The notes below the pieces were generated by a model. That model searched no databases, was not told the origin of the DNA, and was given only the letters and a program-made list of their open reading frames with translations. The position numbers and the translations under genes are program-made. From Pseudoalteromonas sp. XMcav2-N (GTDB lineage Bacteria; Pseudomonadota; Gammaproteobacteria; Enterobacterales; Alteromonadaceae): a stretch of DNA of 64,000 nt. Positions 24,736-33,851 of this stretch are shown one piece after another. The stretch is from assembly GCF_024124545.1 (NCBI RefSeq), contig NZ_JAMXSF010000005.1, positions 272,876-336,875 on the forward strand. The letters run 5' to 3'. Each line of letters starts with the position of its first letter. Position 1 is the stretch's first letter.

Positions 24736-25845
24736 ATGAAAACTCTTTTAAGACACCTGCTGATCTTGCTATGCCTGCTATTTTGTGGCATTAGCCTGGC
24801 TGATGATGAGGCAGGCGTTTTACGTGCTTTAAATGACTACTTAAAGGGAACTGAAATGGGGCAGCCTGCCCAAATCAAAAATGCCTTTCATCCGCAGGCT
24901 CAGCTACTGTTGTCTCATGACACCAAACCCTTTTGGACGGTATCGATGGAGCAATACAGTAGCTGGTTTAAGCCGCTGAACAATCGCAACCGTCGGGGCA
25001 AGATACTCTCTGTGAAAATCGATGGTGATATCGCCATGGCTCGGCTGAAAATTACGATAGCACCTCCTTACCAGGCATATATAGATCATGTCTTGCTTAA
25101 ACAGATTGCAGGGAAATGGCAGATTGTGAGTAAGACAGCAACGGACCAAAGTGCTCAGTATAAAAATAAAAAAATTCTCTTCATTGCATCCAGTGCCAGC
25201 TTTCATGGTGACAGTGACTTACCAGCCGGGACCAGTTTTTCTGAGCTGGTCTATGCCTACGACACATTCATCAAAGCCGGGTATGAAGTAGACTTTATGA
25301 GTACCCGAGGTGGAGCGTTAAGCCTGGCTTATGTGAATACGTCAATTCCAATTCATAAGCAGTATCTTTACGACCCCGAATTTATGTACTCGATAGGCAA
25401 CAGCTTCGCACCAGAGGAAGTGAATGCCTCTGAATATCAAGCTGTCCATTACCTTGGTGGCAGCAATGCTATGTATGAGGTTGCAGAACATCCCGGAGTT
25501 CAGGCTATTGCGATGACGGTTTATGAGCAGAATAACGGCATTGTTTCTTCGGTCTGTCATGGTACAGCCGGTATTGTCAATCTGAAATTGAGCAACGGAG
25601 AGTATCTGGTCGCCAACAGACGTATCAGTGGCTACCCTGAATCTTTTGAACGTGCCGGGGCTGAGTACCTGAAAGAATTTCCATTTATGATTGGCGAGCG
25701 TATTGGGGCGCGAGGTGGGGATTTTCGCCATGGTGAGCGCAACAAACCCTTTGTAGAAATAGATGGACGACTGATCACCGGACAGAACTATTTATCCTCG
25801 GTGGCAGTGGCTGAGGCGATGATCGAGGTGTTAGAAAAGCGGTGA
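24736..25845 (+). CDS. exported NTF2-like/DJ-1-PfpI fusion protein
   Basis: 369 residues from ATG 24736 (GGAGA upstream), with a signal peptide (MKTLLRHLLILLCLLFCGISLA). Residues about 25-135 look like the NTF2/putative lumazine-binding fold (ALNDYLKGTEMGQPAQIKNA, MEQYSSWF, GKWQIVSK). Residues about 145-367 are a DJ-1/PfpI domain with the nucleophile elbow SSVCHGTAG and an upstream acidic residue in LPAGTSF(S)E. DJ-1 members include glyoxalases, deglycases and amidases. A periplasmic version fused to an NTF2-like domain is unusual. A second exported DJ-1 gene lies at 30386. Confidence 0.8.
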   Translation: MKTLLRHLLILLCLLFCGISLADDEAGVLRALNDYLKGTEMGQPAQIKNAFHPQAQLLLSHDTKPFWTVSMEQYSSWFKPLNNRNRRGKILSVKIDGDIAMARLKITIAPPYQAYIDHVLLKQIAGKWQIVSKTATDQSAQYKNKKILFIASSASFHGDSDLPAGTSFSELVYAYDTFIKAGYEVDFMSTRGGALSLAYVNTSIPIHKQYLYDPEFMYSIGNSFAPEEVNASEYQAVHYLGGSNAMYEVAEHPGVQAIAMTVYEQNNGIVSSVCHGTAGIVNLKLSNGEYLVANRRISGYPESFERAGAEYLKEFPFMIGERIGARGGDFRHGERNKPFVEIDGRLITGQNYLSSVAVAEAMIEVLEKR

Positions 25846-25897
25846 GCTGGCGATGCTAGAGTAGGATAAATCTGACAGCTCGGAAAATGCATGTAAA

Positions 25898-25919
25898 AAG
25901 AGGCAATTAATTGCCTCTT
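25898..25919. terminator. bidirectional terminator
   Basis: AAGAGGCAATT followed by AATTGCCTCTT forms a perfect 11-bp palindrome, flanked by A-run and T-rich sequence. It lies between the convergent genes ending at 25845 and 25939. Confidence 0.8.
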
Positions 25920-25938
25920 ATAGGAAAGAAGAACGGGT

Positions 25939-26685
25939 TTAGTTACCTTGTTCTTGCCACTTCAACAGAAGTGCAAGGGTCAGTGCACCGACCTGACCCG
26001 CCTCATTCAGGCCGTAATGGGTCATAGCCGCGTGTCGAAATGCATATGAGACAGCGTTCAAGTGTTCTTTTACTCCTTCCTGACATGCCTCGCGATAATC
26101 CTCATCTTTTGAACATTGGCTGTAATATTGCTCAATTCTAGGGATATAGTGTGCAGCAAAGTGATCAGATAAATCGCCAACATAGGCATCAATTAGCGGC
26201 TTAGACGTCAACTCCACAGCGTCAAGTGTGGCCGTATCATCCCAGCAACGAGACCACACCTGAGGATATGTCGCTTCTTTTTCCTCCAGCACAGAGATGA
26301 TATCGGTAACTCGATGCTGAAGCCTCAGCAGCGAGCGAGCATCGTCAAAAGCTGCACAGTTTTGTGGCGAGTTAACGGCGTCTTCGACACTGGACTCAAG
26401 TAGCTGATTAAAACTGATGCGAGCTGGCTCAAAATCCTGCGCCAGATTACGCCAAAGTGGAAAAACGATACCCAGCCGGTAGCCATAAAAATCGTGATCG
26501 AGCGCCACGCCTTTTTCGACCAACCAGTGAACATTGTCCAGTGCTTCCTGGTAGTGCCAGGAATCGTAAAGATAGTAAGCTTCGTCCAGCTTAGCCTGAA
26601 GCTGAGGGTCTAAATTGCTGGCATGAGAAGAAAGACAAAAAGTACCACAAACCAACAGGGCGCTGGAAATTAAAAGTTGTTTCAT
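25939..26685 (-). CDS. exported alpha-helical protein, orphan
   Basis: 248 residues, ATG at 26685 with AAGGAG upstream, signal peptide MKQLLISSALLVCGTFCLSSHA. The mature part is helical (LQAKLDEAYYLYDSWHYQEA, ALDNVHWLVEKG) with TPR-like spacing at its start and four Cys further on (QNCAAF, SRCWDD, YSQCSKD, EACQEG) that could form two disulfides. It is probably periplasmic. No characterised family recognised. It is convergent with the DJ-1 fusion gene. Confidence 0.7.
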   Translation of the reverse strand: MKQLLISSALLVCGTFCLSSHASNLDPQLQAKLDEAYYLYDSWHYQEALDNVHWLVEKGVALDHDFYGYRLGIVFPLWRNLAQDFEPARISFNQLLESSVEDAVNSPQNCAAFDDARSLLRLQHRVTDIISVLEEKEATYPQVWSRCWDDTATLDAVELTSKPLIDAYVGDLSDHFAAHYIPRIEQYYSQCSKDEDYREACQEGVKEHLNAVSYAFRHAAMTHYGLNEAGQVGALTLALLLKWQEQGN

Positions 26686-26877
26686 TTTACTCTACTCCTT
26701 AGGAAAAAATGAAGTGTCTGAGGCTCAGTGTTAAAAACCACAGACTTGGTTTAGTGCTGTCAGGTTGAACAGCCGACATGGATAAGCAGTATGCATGCCA
26801 ATTTAGTTCTTTTTACTTGTTATTTTTCGTTGTACCCATCCAATAATCTTAATTGTGGGGAGGGGAAGTGCCAAAAG

Positions 26878-27018
26878 CGTAACGGACCTTACCCTGCTCA
26901 ACCCGGTAAGATGATAGGTATGAAAACTAAAGCACTTGTTTATACACGTGTAAGTCGTTTAAATACCCCGTATCTGATAAGTGTGCGCCCGATTAGGGGC
27001 ATAGTGAGGCGTTATGCA
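26878..27018 (+). repeat. attC-like site overlapping a gene start
   Basis: Starts AAGCGTAACGGACC and ends GCATAGTGAGGCGTTATGC. The reverse complement of the end (TAACGCCTCACTATGCCCC) aligns with the start (TAACGGACCTTACCC). The right box GTTATGC contains the ATG of the gene at 27014, and the GAGG of TGAGGCG serves as its ribosome binding site. No gene precedes the site between 26686 and 26878. Confidence 0.4.
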
Positions 27019-27583
27019 TAACTACCTTTTACCTGCGCTGCTGTTATATAGCGGGGTGTGCCTCGCAACACACCAAGTCAGGGAAGTCTTTGTTGTCGAA
27101 GGGCAAGCGCATGGCATAGATCTGTTTCCCCTCGAGTCACTTTACAACTACGATGACATTCAGTCCAGGCTGGTTGGCAGAGGGTGGTGTACAGCGAACT
27201 GGCGAGGCTACAAAGGGACCTGGGAATTAAGGGAAGGTAAGCTTTGGTTAACCTCGCTGGTGCAGGATTCATGTTCTCAGACCCCACCTTTAATTGACCC
27301 CGTGCCATTTTTTGGTCAAAGCGCTTATCCGGTCAAAGCAAGCTGGTTTAGTGAAAAGATAGAGGTGCGACTGGGTGATATGGTGCCCACATATTGCAAG
27401 ACCAAAGATGATGAACCACTTCAAACGGGGTATACGTACGATGCGATGGTGTATGCTTTCACTGGCGGAGAGCTTGTTGAACGCTCCAGGCAAACAATTA
27501 ACCAAGACTGGGAGGAAAAGCATCAGCTATGCATTGATAACGCACCTTGGGATTTTTTCAACTGGATCGGCATCAGCAAATAA
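27014..27583 (+). CDS. exported orphan protein
   Basis: 189 residues from ATG 27014, which lies inside the right box of an attC-like site, with GAGG six bases upstream. A signal peptide (MHNYLLPALLLYSGVCLA) is followed by a beta-rich domain with Cys in RGWCTANW, QDSCSQTP, PTYCKTK and HQLCIDN, so probably two disulfides. A Trp-rich N-terminal region (WCTANWRGYKGTWEL) is notable. No family recognised. A small hairpin (CCTCTGTTGTGAGAGG, 27637-27652) lies downstream. Confidence 0.7.
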   Translation: MHNYLLPALLLYSGVCLATHQVREVFVVEGQAHGIDLFPLESLYNYDDIQSRLVGRGWCTANWRGYKGTWELREGKLWLTSLVQDSCSQTPPLIDPVPFFGQSAYPVKASWFSEKIEVRLGDMVPTYCKTKDDEPLQTGYTYDAMVYAFTGGELVERSRQTINQDWEEKHQLCIDNAPWDFFNWIGISK

Positions 27584-27783
27584 GTCTCGAAAAACACAGC
27601 GCCGGCGACTTGATACCCGCGTTTTTGCAAAAAACCTCTGTTGTGAGAGGCAGGACACCAGCTTTTATCGCAGATTGTGCTGCCCGCATTATGTTTGAGA
27701 GACACCAAAAAGCGACCATGATTAGATAAGTGCGACTACTGCAAGCTTTTGCTCTGACAGAAGTTGCACTCAGTCTGGTTGCT

Positions 27784-29067
27784 TTATTTCGCTTTATGGT
27801 TCATGCAATGTACCCGGGCTTTGGGTTTGGCAACGGGTTCATCTTCTTCTGGCAGCTTGATAGCTTCATATTGATCCTCTTCAGGGATATCTTCCAAACG
27901 TCGCAATGTGTTGACCTGAATATGCGGCCACTGAGTGGTTTCACCACTGGCACCAAACATAAACTCAAAATCCACGATTTGCTCGTACTGCAACTGATCT
28001 ATCTCTTTTCCATTTTCCAGTTCGATGCGCTCCAGCCACATGCGATGGCGCATGCGAACCACACGACAGTAGCGCTCAATCATGACATTATTGACCGTTG
28101 CACCCTGTACCCCAGTATCATGCTGGCTGTCTAATTCGATCAGATCATAGCTTTTGAAGTTTAACCCCTCATTAAACTCTGAAAGCAACAGATTTGGCTG
28201 AACTGTGTAGGGGAACTTGGCACCATACTTATTGTAGTTAAAGATATTCAGGAAATAGGCGCGGGCACTGTTTACCCCCTGGTGCGCCTCAGGTTGGTCT
28301 GGGTAGTCTATTTGCTCGTCCCGTGGTTTGGTCGTCCAGTCTGGCTTTTTCAGGCTGCCCGGGATCAGGTCGCGTTCGGGATCTATACCCATAGTCGGAG
28401 AGATAGACAGGTAGGGTTGCTCCCAAAGCTTTGCTATTTCAGGTCTTTCAGGTGGCTTAGGTTTCTGGTTCTGATCAAAATGGGTAACGTTGCCTGTCAG
28501 GTGAATGGTGGTGCCATGGGGGATCACTCCTGAGCGAGAAATGGAGTGAGGTGGAACAAATTGAGGACCTTGTTCGCCAGGGCCAATGACCGGAACGCCG
28601 CCGTCTTCATCAACGGTTGCAGCGGTTGAAGGGCGAGAGAACATAGTACGCGGGTTTTGATACTGACCATTTTCTTCCCATGGCATAGTATTATCGCCCA
28701 ACCATAAGTACATGCCGTTCTCAAAATGTTGCAGATCGTTGTTGTTATCTATGATGGCTGTTTCGTATTTGACCGGGCCATTAAATTGTTCATTAGAGCC
28801 TGCACGGTTGCGAACCGGTGCGTTTACCTTTGAAAAGGTTAGCTGCTCCCGGTATTGCTGCGATTTGAAATGAAAAACCCCAAATACGGTTTCTGATGAA
28901 GTGCCGGGAGAGGGCATAGGCGTAGTGTGCAAACCTTTAGGGCCGCCTTTCCAGTTAACCCAGGTGCCATGAAGTTTATCGAGTATTCCGAACTGAGGTA
29001 CCGTGGGTTCGTTGCCTTTCAGTTCGGGGTAGGGGCGAACGGATGATTGTTGGGTCTTGCTAGTCAT
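27784..29067 (-). CDS. heme-binding-like beta-barrel protein (nitrobindin/lipocalin-like)
   Basis: Start placed at 29067 (AAGGACT seven bases upstream); the same frame stays open much further but without a start signal. The 427-residue product lacks a signal peptide. It contains GILDKLHGTWVNWKGG, YREQLTFSKV, NDLQHFENGMYLWL and SGVIPHGTTIHLTGN, the order of motifs seen in a family of large single-barrel proteins annotated as heme-binding beta-barrel proteins, related to nitrobindin in fold. The C-terminal third (ARAYFLNIFNYN, WLERIELENGKEI) completes the barrel. The identification is by motif order only; the divergent LysR at 30257 lies upstream on the same strand. Confidence 0.5.
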   Translation of the reverse strand: MTSKTQQSSVRPYPELKGNEPTVPQFGILDKLHGTWVNWKGGPKGLHTTPMPSPGTSSETVFGVFHFKSQQYREQLTFSKVNAPVRNRAGSNEQFNGPVKYETAIIDNNNDLQHFENGMYLWLGDNTMPWEENGQYQNPRTMFSRPSTAATVDEDGGVPVIGPGEQGPQFVPPHSISRSGVIPHGTTIHLTGNVTHFDQNQKPKPPERPEIAKLWEQPYLSISPTMGIDPERDLIPGSLKKPDWTTKPRDEQIDYPDQPEAHQGVNSARAYFLNIFNYNKYGAKFPYTVQPNLLLSEFNEGLNFKSYDLIELDSQHDTGVQGATVNNVMIERYCRVVRMRHRMWLERIELENGKEIDQLQYEQIVDFEFMFGASGETTQWPHIQVNTLRRLEDIPEEDQYEAIKLPEEDEPVAKPKARVHCMNHKAK

Positions 29068-29342
29068 TGCACAGTCCTTATTTTTGCGCCGATCATTAAC
29101 AACAGGCTCTGATGAGAGTGATATGTCGATGTCATTTCGACGGGTTAATTCAAAGGTCACGCGCATACTCCCTGCTGTATGAGCCGAGGGAGTGCGAGTG
29201 ATAACGGTATGCAAAAATAATGGACCAAATATACCCGCTAAACCATTACAGGCTATTACAGGAATTTCCGCTTCAAGCCAGGTATTTGCCAATAAAATTA
29301 ATATGATCAGCGCCTTTTTAGCTGAGCAAATACTTGTATTGT

Positions 29343-30257
29343 CTAGGGAGTTGTTTGACGCGCGACAGAGATGATTTCCTGTCTGAACCACCGACTTGCC
29401 TGATCGTCTTTGTTGCGAATATCCCAGTACATTTTCATCGAAAACGGCGGGACTGACAGCGGCGGCTCAAACACTGCAATGTTGAACTTGGCACTCACTG
29501 CCTCAATGAATTTGCGTGGTGCTGTGAATATGGCATCACTGGTTTCGACAATGTATGGGGCACTTGAGAAGTTAGCCACTTTATATTGAACTTTGCGGGT
29601 ATGTCCCAGTTTGTCCAGCGCGTCGTCCACGGTTCCCCGAATATCTTTACCAGTGCCCGCCAGAATATGTGGATAGCGGCAGTAACTGGCCAGGTCGAGT
29701 ACAGAACTGAGACAAGGGTGATCTTGCCTTACTACGGACACATAGTCGTCTTTATACAAGGTGGTGACCATCAGAGCAGGGTGGCTAGACTCGATAACAC
29801 TGATTGAAAAATCAACCTCACCACTTTCAATCTGGCTTGCAAAGCCCCGTTTATCGAGCTTGGCAAATACCACCTGAATATTAGGGGCCACCTTGCTTAG
29901 ATGTGGGATTAAAACCGGGGCCAGTGATTGCTCTACCAGATCGCTGGTGGCGATAAAAAAAGTACGACTGGAGTGAGCTGGGTTAAATTGCTCCTGAGTA
30001 AGAATATGGCGTTCAAAGTCATTTAACCAGCGATTGAGCTGGGATTGCAGGTATTCTGCACGTGGGGTCAGGATCAATTTATTGCCCTGTCGAATAACCA
30101 ACGAATCATTAAAGCTGTGGCGCAGCTTTTTCAGCGTATGGCTGACTGCTGATTGTGTCAGACCCGCACGCTCACCGGCTCGTGTGAGGTTTTTAGTCTC
30201 AAATATTAACTGTAACAGACGCAGCTGGTTGAGCTCGATATCCGAAATATTACTCAC
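29343..30257 (-). CDS. LysR-family transcriptional regulator
   Basis: The GTG at 30257 is preferred because GGGAGGG lies seven bases upstream; an ATG at 30290 in frame lacks one. The product has the LysR winged helix (LRLLQLIFETKNLTRAGERA, GLTQSAVSHTLKKLR) and a substrate-binding C-terminal domain ending FRQEIISVAR. It belongs to the LeuO/NodD-like branch by the TQSAVSHTL and ILTPRAE motifs. It is divergent from the DJ-1 gene at 30386 with a 128-base shared promoter region, so the DJ-1 and SDR genes are the likely targets. Confidence 0.92.
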   Translation of the reverse strand: MSNISDIELNQLRLLQLIFETKNLTRAGERAGLTQSAVSHTLKKLRHSFNDSLVIRQGNKLILTPRAEYLQSQLNRWLNDFERHILTQEQFNPAHSSRTFFIATSDLVEQSLAPVLIPHLSKVAPNIQVVFAKLDKRGFASQIESGEVDFSISVIESSHPALMVTTLYKDDYVSVVRQDHPCLSSVLDLASYCRYPHILAGTGKDIRGTVDDALDKLGHTRKVQYKVANFSSAPYIVETSDAIFTAPRKFIEAVSAKFNIAVFEPPLSVPPFSMKMYWDIRNKDDQASRWFRQEIISVARQTTP

Positions 30258-30385
30258 GCCTACCCTCCCAGAGTTATTATTTATATTCATGGCTATATTA
30301 AAGCAATTAATTTCATTAATGAAGCGGGGCGACTTATTCTAGACCCAAGTTAAGAACACACGTCATCAAACTTCAGGAGATGAAC

Positions 30386-31228
30386 ATGAAATTAAAAACA
30401 CTCGCAGCACTGACAGCATTGATTGCAAGCCCACTGAGTCTGGCCGATGAGATTTTGGTAGTGATGTCGGACACGGCACAAATGACATTGAAAAACGGTT
30501 ACGACTACAAGACAGGCGTTTATCTGAACGAATTAATGGAACCGGTTAAGTTATTTCTGGATGCAGGTCACACACTGACCTTTGCTTCACCTAAGGGTAT
30601 GGCACCGAGGCTCGACCCGGTATCTGATACACCCGATCATTTTCTGGACGTCAGCAAGTCGAATTATCAGGCTCATAAGGCCTTGTTCAACCAACTCAAG
30701 ATTGATGATAAGACCGACAGTCCGGTTGTCAGTTTTGCCCGCATAGAACAAATTGGTATTGATAAATTTGATGCGGTCTTTGTGCCGGGTGGCCACGCAC
30801 CACTGGGTGACCTGGTTGCTAACCCACAGCTGGGGGAGTTTTTGCGCCACTTTAATGCGCAGAAAAAACCCACCGGTTTGGTCTGCCATGGCCCGGTTGC
30901 CTTGCTTTCAGCTCTGCCAAATGCCGCTGAATTCGAAGTAGCAATGAAGTCAGGCAAAAATACCAAACCCGCAGAGGGCTGGGTTTATGAGGGATATCGC
31001 ATGACTACATTCAGTAACTCTGAGGAAGCCGTTGCAACCCAATATTATCTCGGGGGTGACGAATTGTATTACTGGCCTCAAGACGCGCTGACCAAAGCCG
31101 GCGGGGATTATTCTCGGGGTGAAAAAGACTGGCATCCGCATATTGTTATCGACCGTGAGCTGATCACCGGTCAGAACAACAAGTCGTCAGTTGGAGTAGC
31201 GCAGGCGTTTCTTAAGCAGTTGGACTAA
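30386..31228 (+). CDS. exported DJ-1/PfpI-family protein
   Basis: ATG 30386 is chosen over 30380 since AGGAG at 30375-30379 is spaced six bases from it. The N-terminus is a signal peptide (MKLKTLAALTALIASPLSLA). The domain shows GYDYKTGVYLNELMEPVKLF near the start and the nucleophile elbow GLVCHGPVALL, which places it among the larger DJ-1-type proteins of the Hsp31/class I glutamine-amidotransferase-like group. Possible activities are glyoxalase or protein-repair type, but in the periplasm. It is followed by a stem-loop and the SDR gene. Confidence 0.88.
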   Translation: MKLKTLAALTALIASPLSLADEILVVMSDTAQMTLKNGYDYKTGVYLNELMEPVKLFLDAGHTLTFASPKGMAPRLDPVSDTPDHFLDVSKSNYQAHKALFNQLKIDDKTDSPVVSFARIEQIGIDKFDAVFVPGGHAPLGDLVANPQLGEFLRHFNAQKKPTGLVCHGPVALLSALPNAAEFEVAMKSGKNTKPAEGWVYEGYRMTTFSNSEEAVATQYYLGGDELYYWPQDALTKAGGDYSRGEKDWHPHIVIDRELITGQNNKSSVGVAQAFLKQLD

Positions 31229-31260
31229 CAATAAATCTACATTCAGGTGTAGCCTAAAAT

Positions 31261-31291
31261 GCGTACAGCTGCCTTGTCTCAAGCTGTACGC
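31261..31291 (+). terminator. stem-loop between DJ-1 and SDR genes
   Basis: GCGTACAGCT, an 11-base loop, AGCTGTACGC: a perfect 10-bp stem without a following T-run. It may be a weak terminator, an RNA-stability element or a protein-binding palindrome. Confidence 0.55.
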
Positions 31292-31326
31292 CAGACAGAC
31301 AAAATTTAAAAATTCTGGAGAATACC

Positions 31327-32202
31327 ATGACACAATCAGTTTTAGTGACCGGATCAAACAGCGGATTTGGCTATCTTATTGCGAATACACTGGCAGACCA
31401 CGGCTTTACGGTTACAGGCACTATGCGCGACCCACAAGGGCGCAATGCATCGGTTGCCAACGAGCTCAGAGGTAAAGGGGTTCATGTTATTGATATTGAT
31501 GTTACCGACGATGATAGTGTTGCAATGGGCGTGAATGCTGCACTTGAGCAGGCAGGACATATCGATGTTTTGATTAATAATGCAGGCGTTGGTACGCTTG
31601 GCTGGCAAGAGAGTTTTAACATTGAAGACTTCAAGCGTGTGTTTGAGATCAATGTTTTTGGTGTACAGCGTATGACGCGGGCTTTATTACCGCATATGAA
31701 ACAGCGTGGGCAGGGCACTTTAATCCAGATTTCCAGTATCTTGGGCCAGTTCGTGTTGCCATTCCTGGGTTCGTACAACGCGACCAAACATGCGGTAGAA
31801 GGTCTGGCGGAAAACTATCGGGTTGAGTTGTCTCAGTTTGGTATTCAGTCACTCATCGTACAGCCTGGTGGTTTTGGCACAGACTTTGGTGCGAATTTGC
31901 TGAGATCCAGTGATAAAGCTGTAACTGAAAGTTATGGCGAACATGCTGATGCACCAGAACAAATGTGGGCGGGTACAGAACAGGGTCACGATGCTGAAAA
32001 TGCACCCAGCCCGCAAATGGTTGCTGACGCTGTATTACAGTTATTGCAGACGCAAGTTTCAGCACGTCCGTTCAGAACAACGGTAGACGGCACCGGTCTG
32101 AATCCAGTTATTAAAGCTGTCAATGAAGCCAGAGAAAAGGCGATGCAACATATCTACGGCGCTTATGGTATGGACGCAATGTTAGAGGTCAAGCAAGGTT
32201 AA
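31327..32202 (+). CDS. short-chain dehydrogenase/reductase
   Basis: 291 residues from ATG 31327. Classical SDR motifs: TGSNSGFG cofactor loop (res 8-15), NNAG, catalytic Ser in QISSILG, and Y-N-A-T-K. After the TGSNSGFG loop, R34-D35 in TMRDPQG at the second strand suggests NADP(H) preference. It sits downstream of the exported DJ-1 gene and is probably controlled by the same divergent LysR regulator. Substrate unknown; similar proteins act on ketones and sugars. The spacer to the PSD-like gene holds a terminator-like hairpin. Confidence 0.92.
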   Translation: MTQSVLVTGSNSGFGYLIANTLADHGFTVTGTMRDPQGRNASVANELRGKGVHVIDIDVTDDDSVAMGVNAALEQAGHIDVLINNAGVGTLGWQESFNIEDFKRVFEINVFGVQRMTRALLPHMKQRGQGTLIQISSILGQFVLPFLGSYNATKHAVEGLAENYRVELSQFGIQSLIVQPGGFGTDFGANLLRSSDKAVTESYGEHADAPEQMWAGTEQGHDAENAPSPQMVADAVLQLLQTQVSARPFRTTVDGTGLNPVIKAVNEAREKAMQHIYGAYGMDAMLEVKQG

Positions 32203-32270
32203 TACTGCATCTATTGCGTGCCTCTCCCTCGCAAGGACGCCAGTGGAGAACAATACCTGTCGCATGGATG

Positions 32271-32315
32271 CCGGGGACTGTTGGTTTTATCTTAACAGGC
32301 AAATCCAGTCCCCGG
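32271..32315. terminator. long-loop stem between convergent genes
   Basis: CCGGGGACTG (32271-32280) and CAGTCCCCGG (32306-32315) form a perfect 10-bp GC-rich stem around a 25-base loop. It lies between the convergent SDR and PSD-like genes; T-runs are absent, so termination is only probable. Confidence 0.5.
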
Positions 32316-32342
32316 GGTTGTATCTATCTTGATTCCTTGCCA

Positions 32343-33602
32343 TTACCACTCAAGTGGCGGCACAGCGCGACCCAGGCATTCTCTTACCTTCATAAGGGTT
32401 GGTTCATTCGGTCCGCGCACAGGCTGATCGCCTACTTTAAATTGATAGTTTCGGCCTGGTTCAAAAGCCAGCACGATAGAAGAGCCGCCATAGCCAAAGT
32501 GGCCCATAAACTGGCCTTTTTCAATGTCTGCGCCGGTTTCAATGGCGTTGACTATGCTGCCCACACCCCAAAAGCCAATCGCAACCATGGCGACTAACCC
32601 CAGATCGGGTGTTTTAATCACCCAGACATAACGCTGATGCTTACCCAGTTTCTGGTACCAACCAACTTTGTCGCTGTTTTTTGGTGGTAGCGGATCATAG
32701 GGGTGTCTCGGGTTAAAATTGTCAAAGTCATAATTATAAGAGCCCTCATACAAACCCTGTTCTATGACGGTGCCGGATACGGGGGCATGGAAATGGTGGT
32801 AATCGGTAAACCAGAGCAGAATGTCAAGTAGAGGACCACCGACAAAGCAGCGGCCATAACCGGGGATAGCTTCAATCAGATTAAAATGATCTCCCGATTT
32901 ACCCGGTAGCAAGTAGCGATTGCTTGCCTGGCTATCGTTGTGCTCATTGCTGCCGCGCTCTAAAAAAAACACGCCACCATCACAGGGGGAGATCACGACA
33001 CCACTGTCACTTGCACAGTTGCACAAAGGCCGCTGTCCGGGCTTGAGGTTACGTAAAAAAAACTGATTAAAAGACTGAAACCCCCCTTGTGGGCTATGTG
33101 GATCCGGGCGCTCATAATGATCAATATTAAACGGGTGCTCTTCTGTACCTGTATATGTCATCCAGGCACTTAATGTGTCTGTTGACGATGTGCTGTTTAT
33201 CCAGTCACCATGAAAGTTCAGAAACTGTCGAAACCAGCCTCTGAAATAGCCGTCATTAGCCAGCTTTAAACCGGACTCGGTATTGACCAGGTAGTCCCAG
33301 TATTCGATGTATAAACCCGGGTTGTCCGGTGTTGGGGTATAAGTTAACCATTGAGAAAAGAAATTTTGCAGCGTAAATCCGGGCTCTCTGTATAAATAGG
33401 GCTGCCAGAAAGTTGCGATATCTTTGCGTCTGGCAAGGTTTACCTCAGAACATACCTCTGCCAGAGCCTCGAGATACCACAGCAAATTGAGCTGATTTTC
33501 TAAAAACACGCCATCCAGGCCCAGTATATGTAGCTCTGCTTCCGAACTTTTTTCGTCCCAATTTATAGGCGCAGGTAAAGGCATGGTCGAAATTTCAGTC
33601 AT
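32343..33602 (-). CDS. PsiD-like phosphatidylserine decarboxylase-family protein
   Basis: 419 residues, ATG at 33602 with AAAAGGA upstream. The C-terminal half is a phosphatidylserine decarboxylase fold: FFLRNLKPGQRP, DYHHFHAPVSG (the conserved His motif) and GYGGSSIVLAF, where G-S-S is the self-cleavage site that generates the pyruvoyl group. The N-terminal 200 residues (WFRQFLNFHGDWINSTSSTD, then SAWMTYTG) match the PSDC extension found in PsiD, the fungal L-tryptophan decarboxylase, and in uncharacterised bacterial relatives. So an amino-acid or other decarboxylase is more likely than the housekeeping Psd. No membrane anchor is seen. Confidence 0.85.
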   Translation of the reverse strand: MTEISTMPLPAPINWDEKSSEAELHILGLDGVFLENQLNLLWYLEALAEVCSEVNLARRKDIATFWQPYLYREPGFTLQNFFSQWLTYTPTPDNPGLYIEYWDYLVNTESGLKLANDGYFRGWFRQFLNFHGDWINSTSSTDTLSAWMTYTGTEEHPFNIDHYERPDPHSPQGGFQSFNQFFLRNLKPGQRPLCNCASDSGVVISPCDGGVFFLERGSNEHNDSQASNRYLLPGKSGDHFNLIEAIPGYGRCFVGGPLLDILLWFTDYHHFHAPVSGTVIEQGLYEGSYNYDFDNFNPRHPYDPLPPKNSDKVGWYQKLGKHQRYVWVIKTPDLGLVAMVAIGFWGVGSIVNAIETGADIEKGQFMGHFGYGGSSIVLAFEPGRNYQFKVGDQPVRGPNEPTLMKVRECLGRAVPPLEW

Positions 33603-33851
33603 GATATTGGTCCTTTTGGTTCGCGAATGGTGATCAGGGGTTGGCCGTTGTGATTGTCCGAATCGGTCTAATCTGGAACTTTATAGGTCATGCCATTCAT
33701 GAGGGCAATTACAGCAGATTACAGTGTGCAAAAGTGGGCCTTTATCGGCGCTTATTATTACTTTGAGCAGGTATAGTTCCGACTATGCGATGATCCGCAG
33801 AGGTTTGAGGCTCGTTTAACAGGTTAAATTTGCCATCAGGAAAATCTAACA

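Noticed and set aside
26791..27021. Open frame before the exported orphan at 27014
   Set aside because: It crosses the attC-like site, has no ribosome binding site and is not protein-like.
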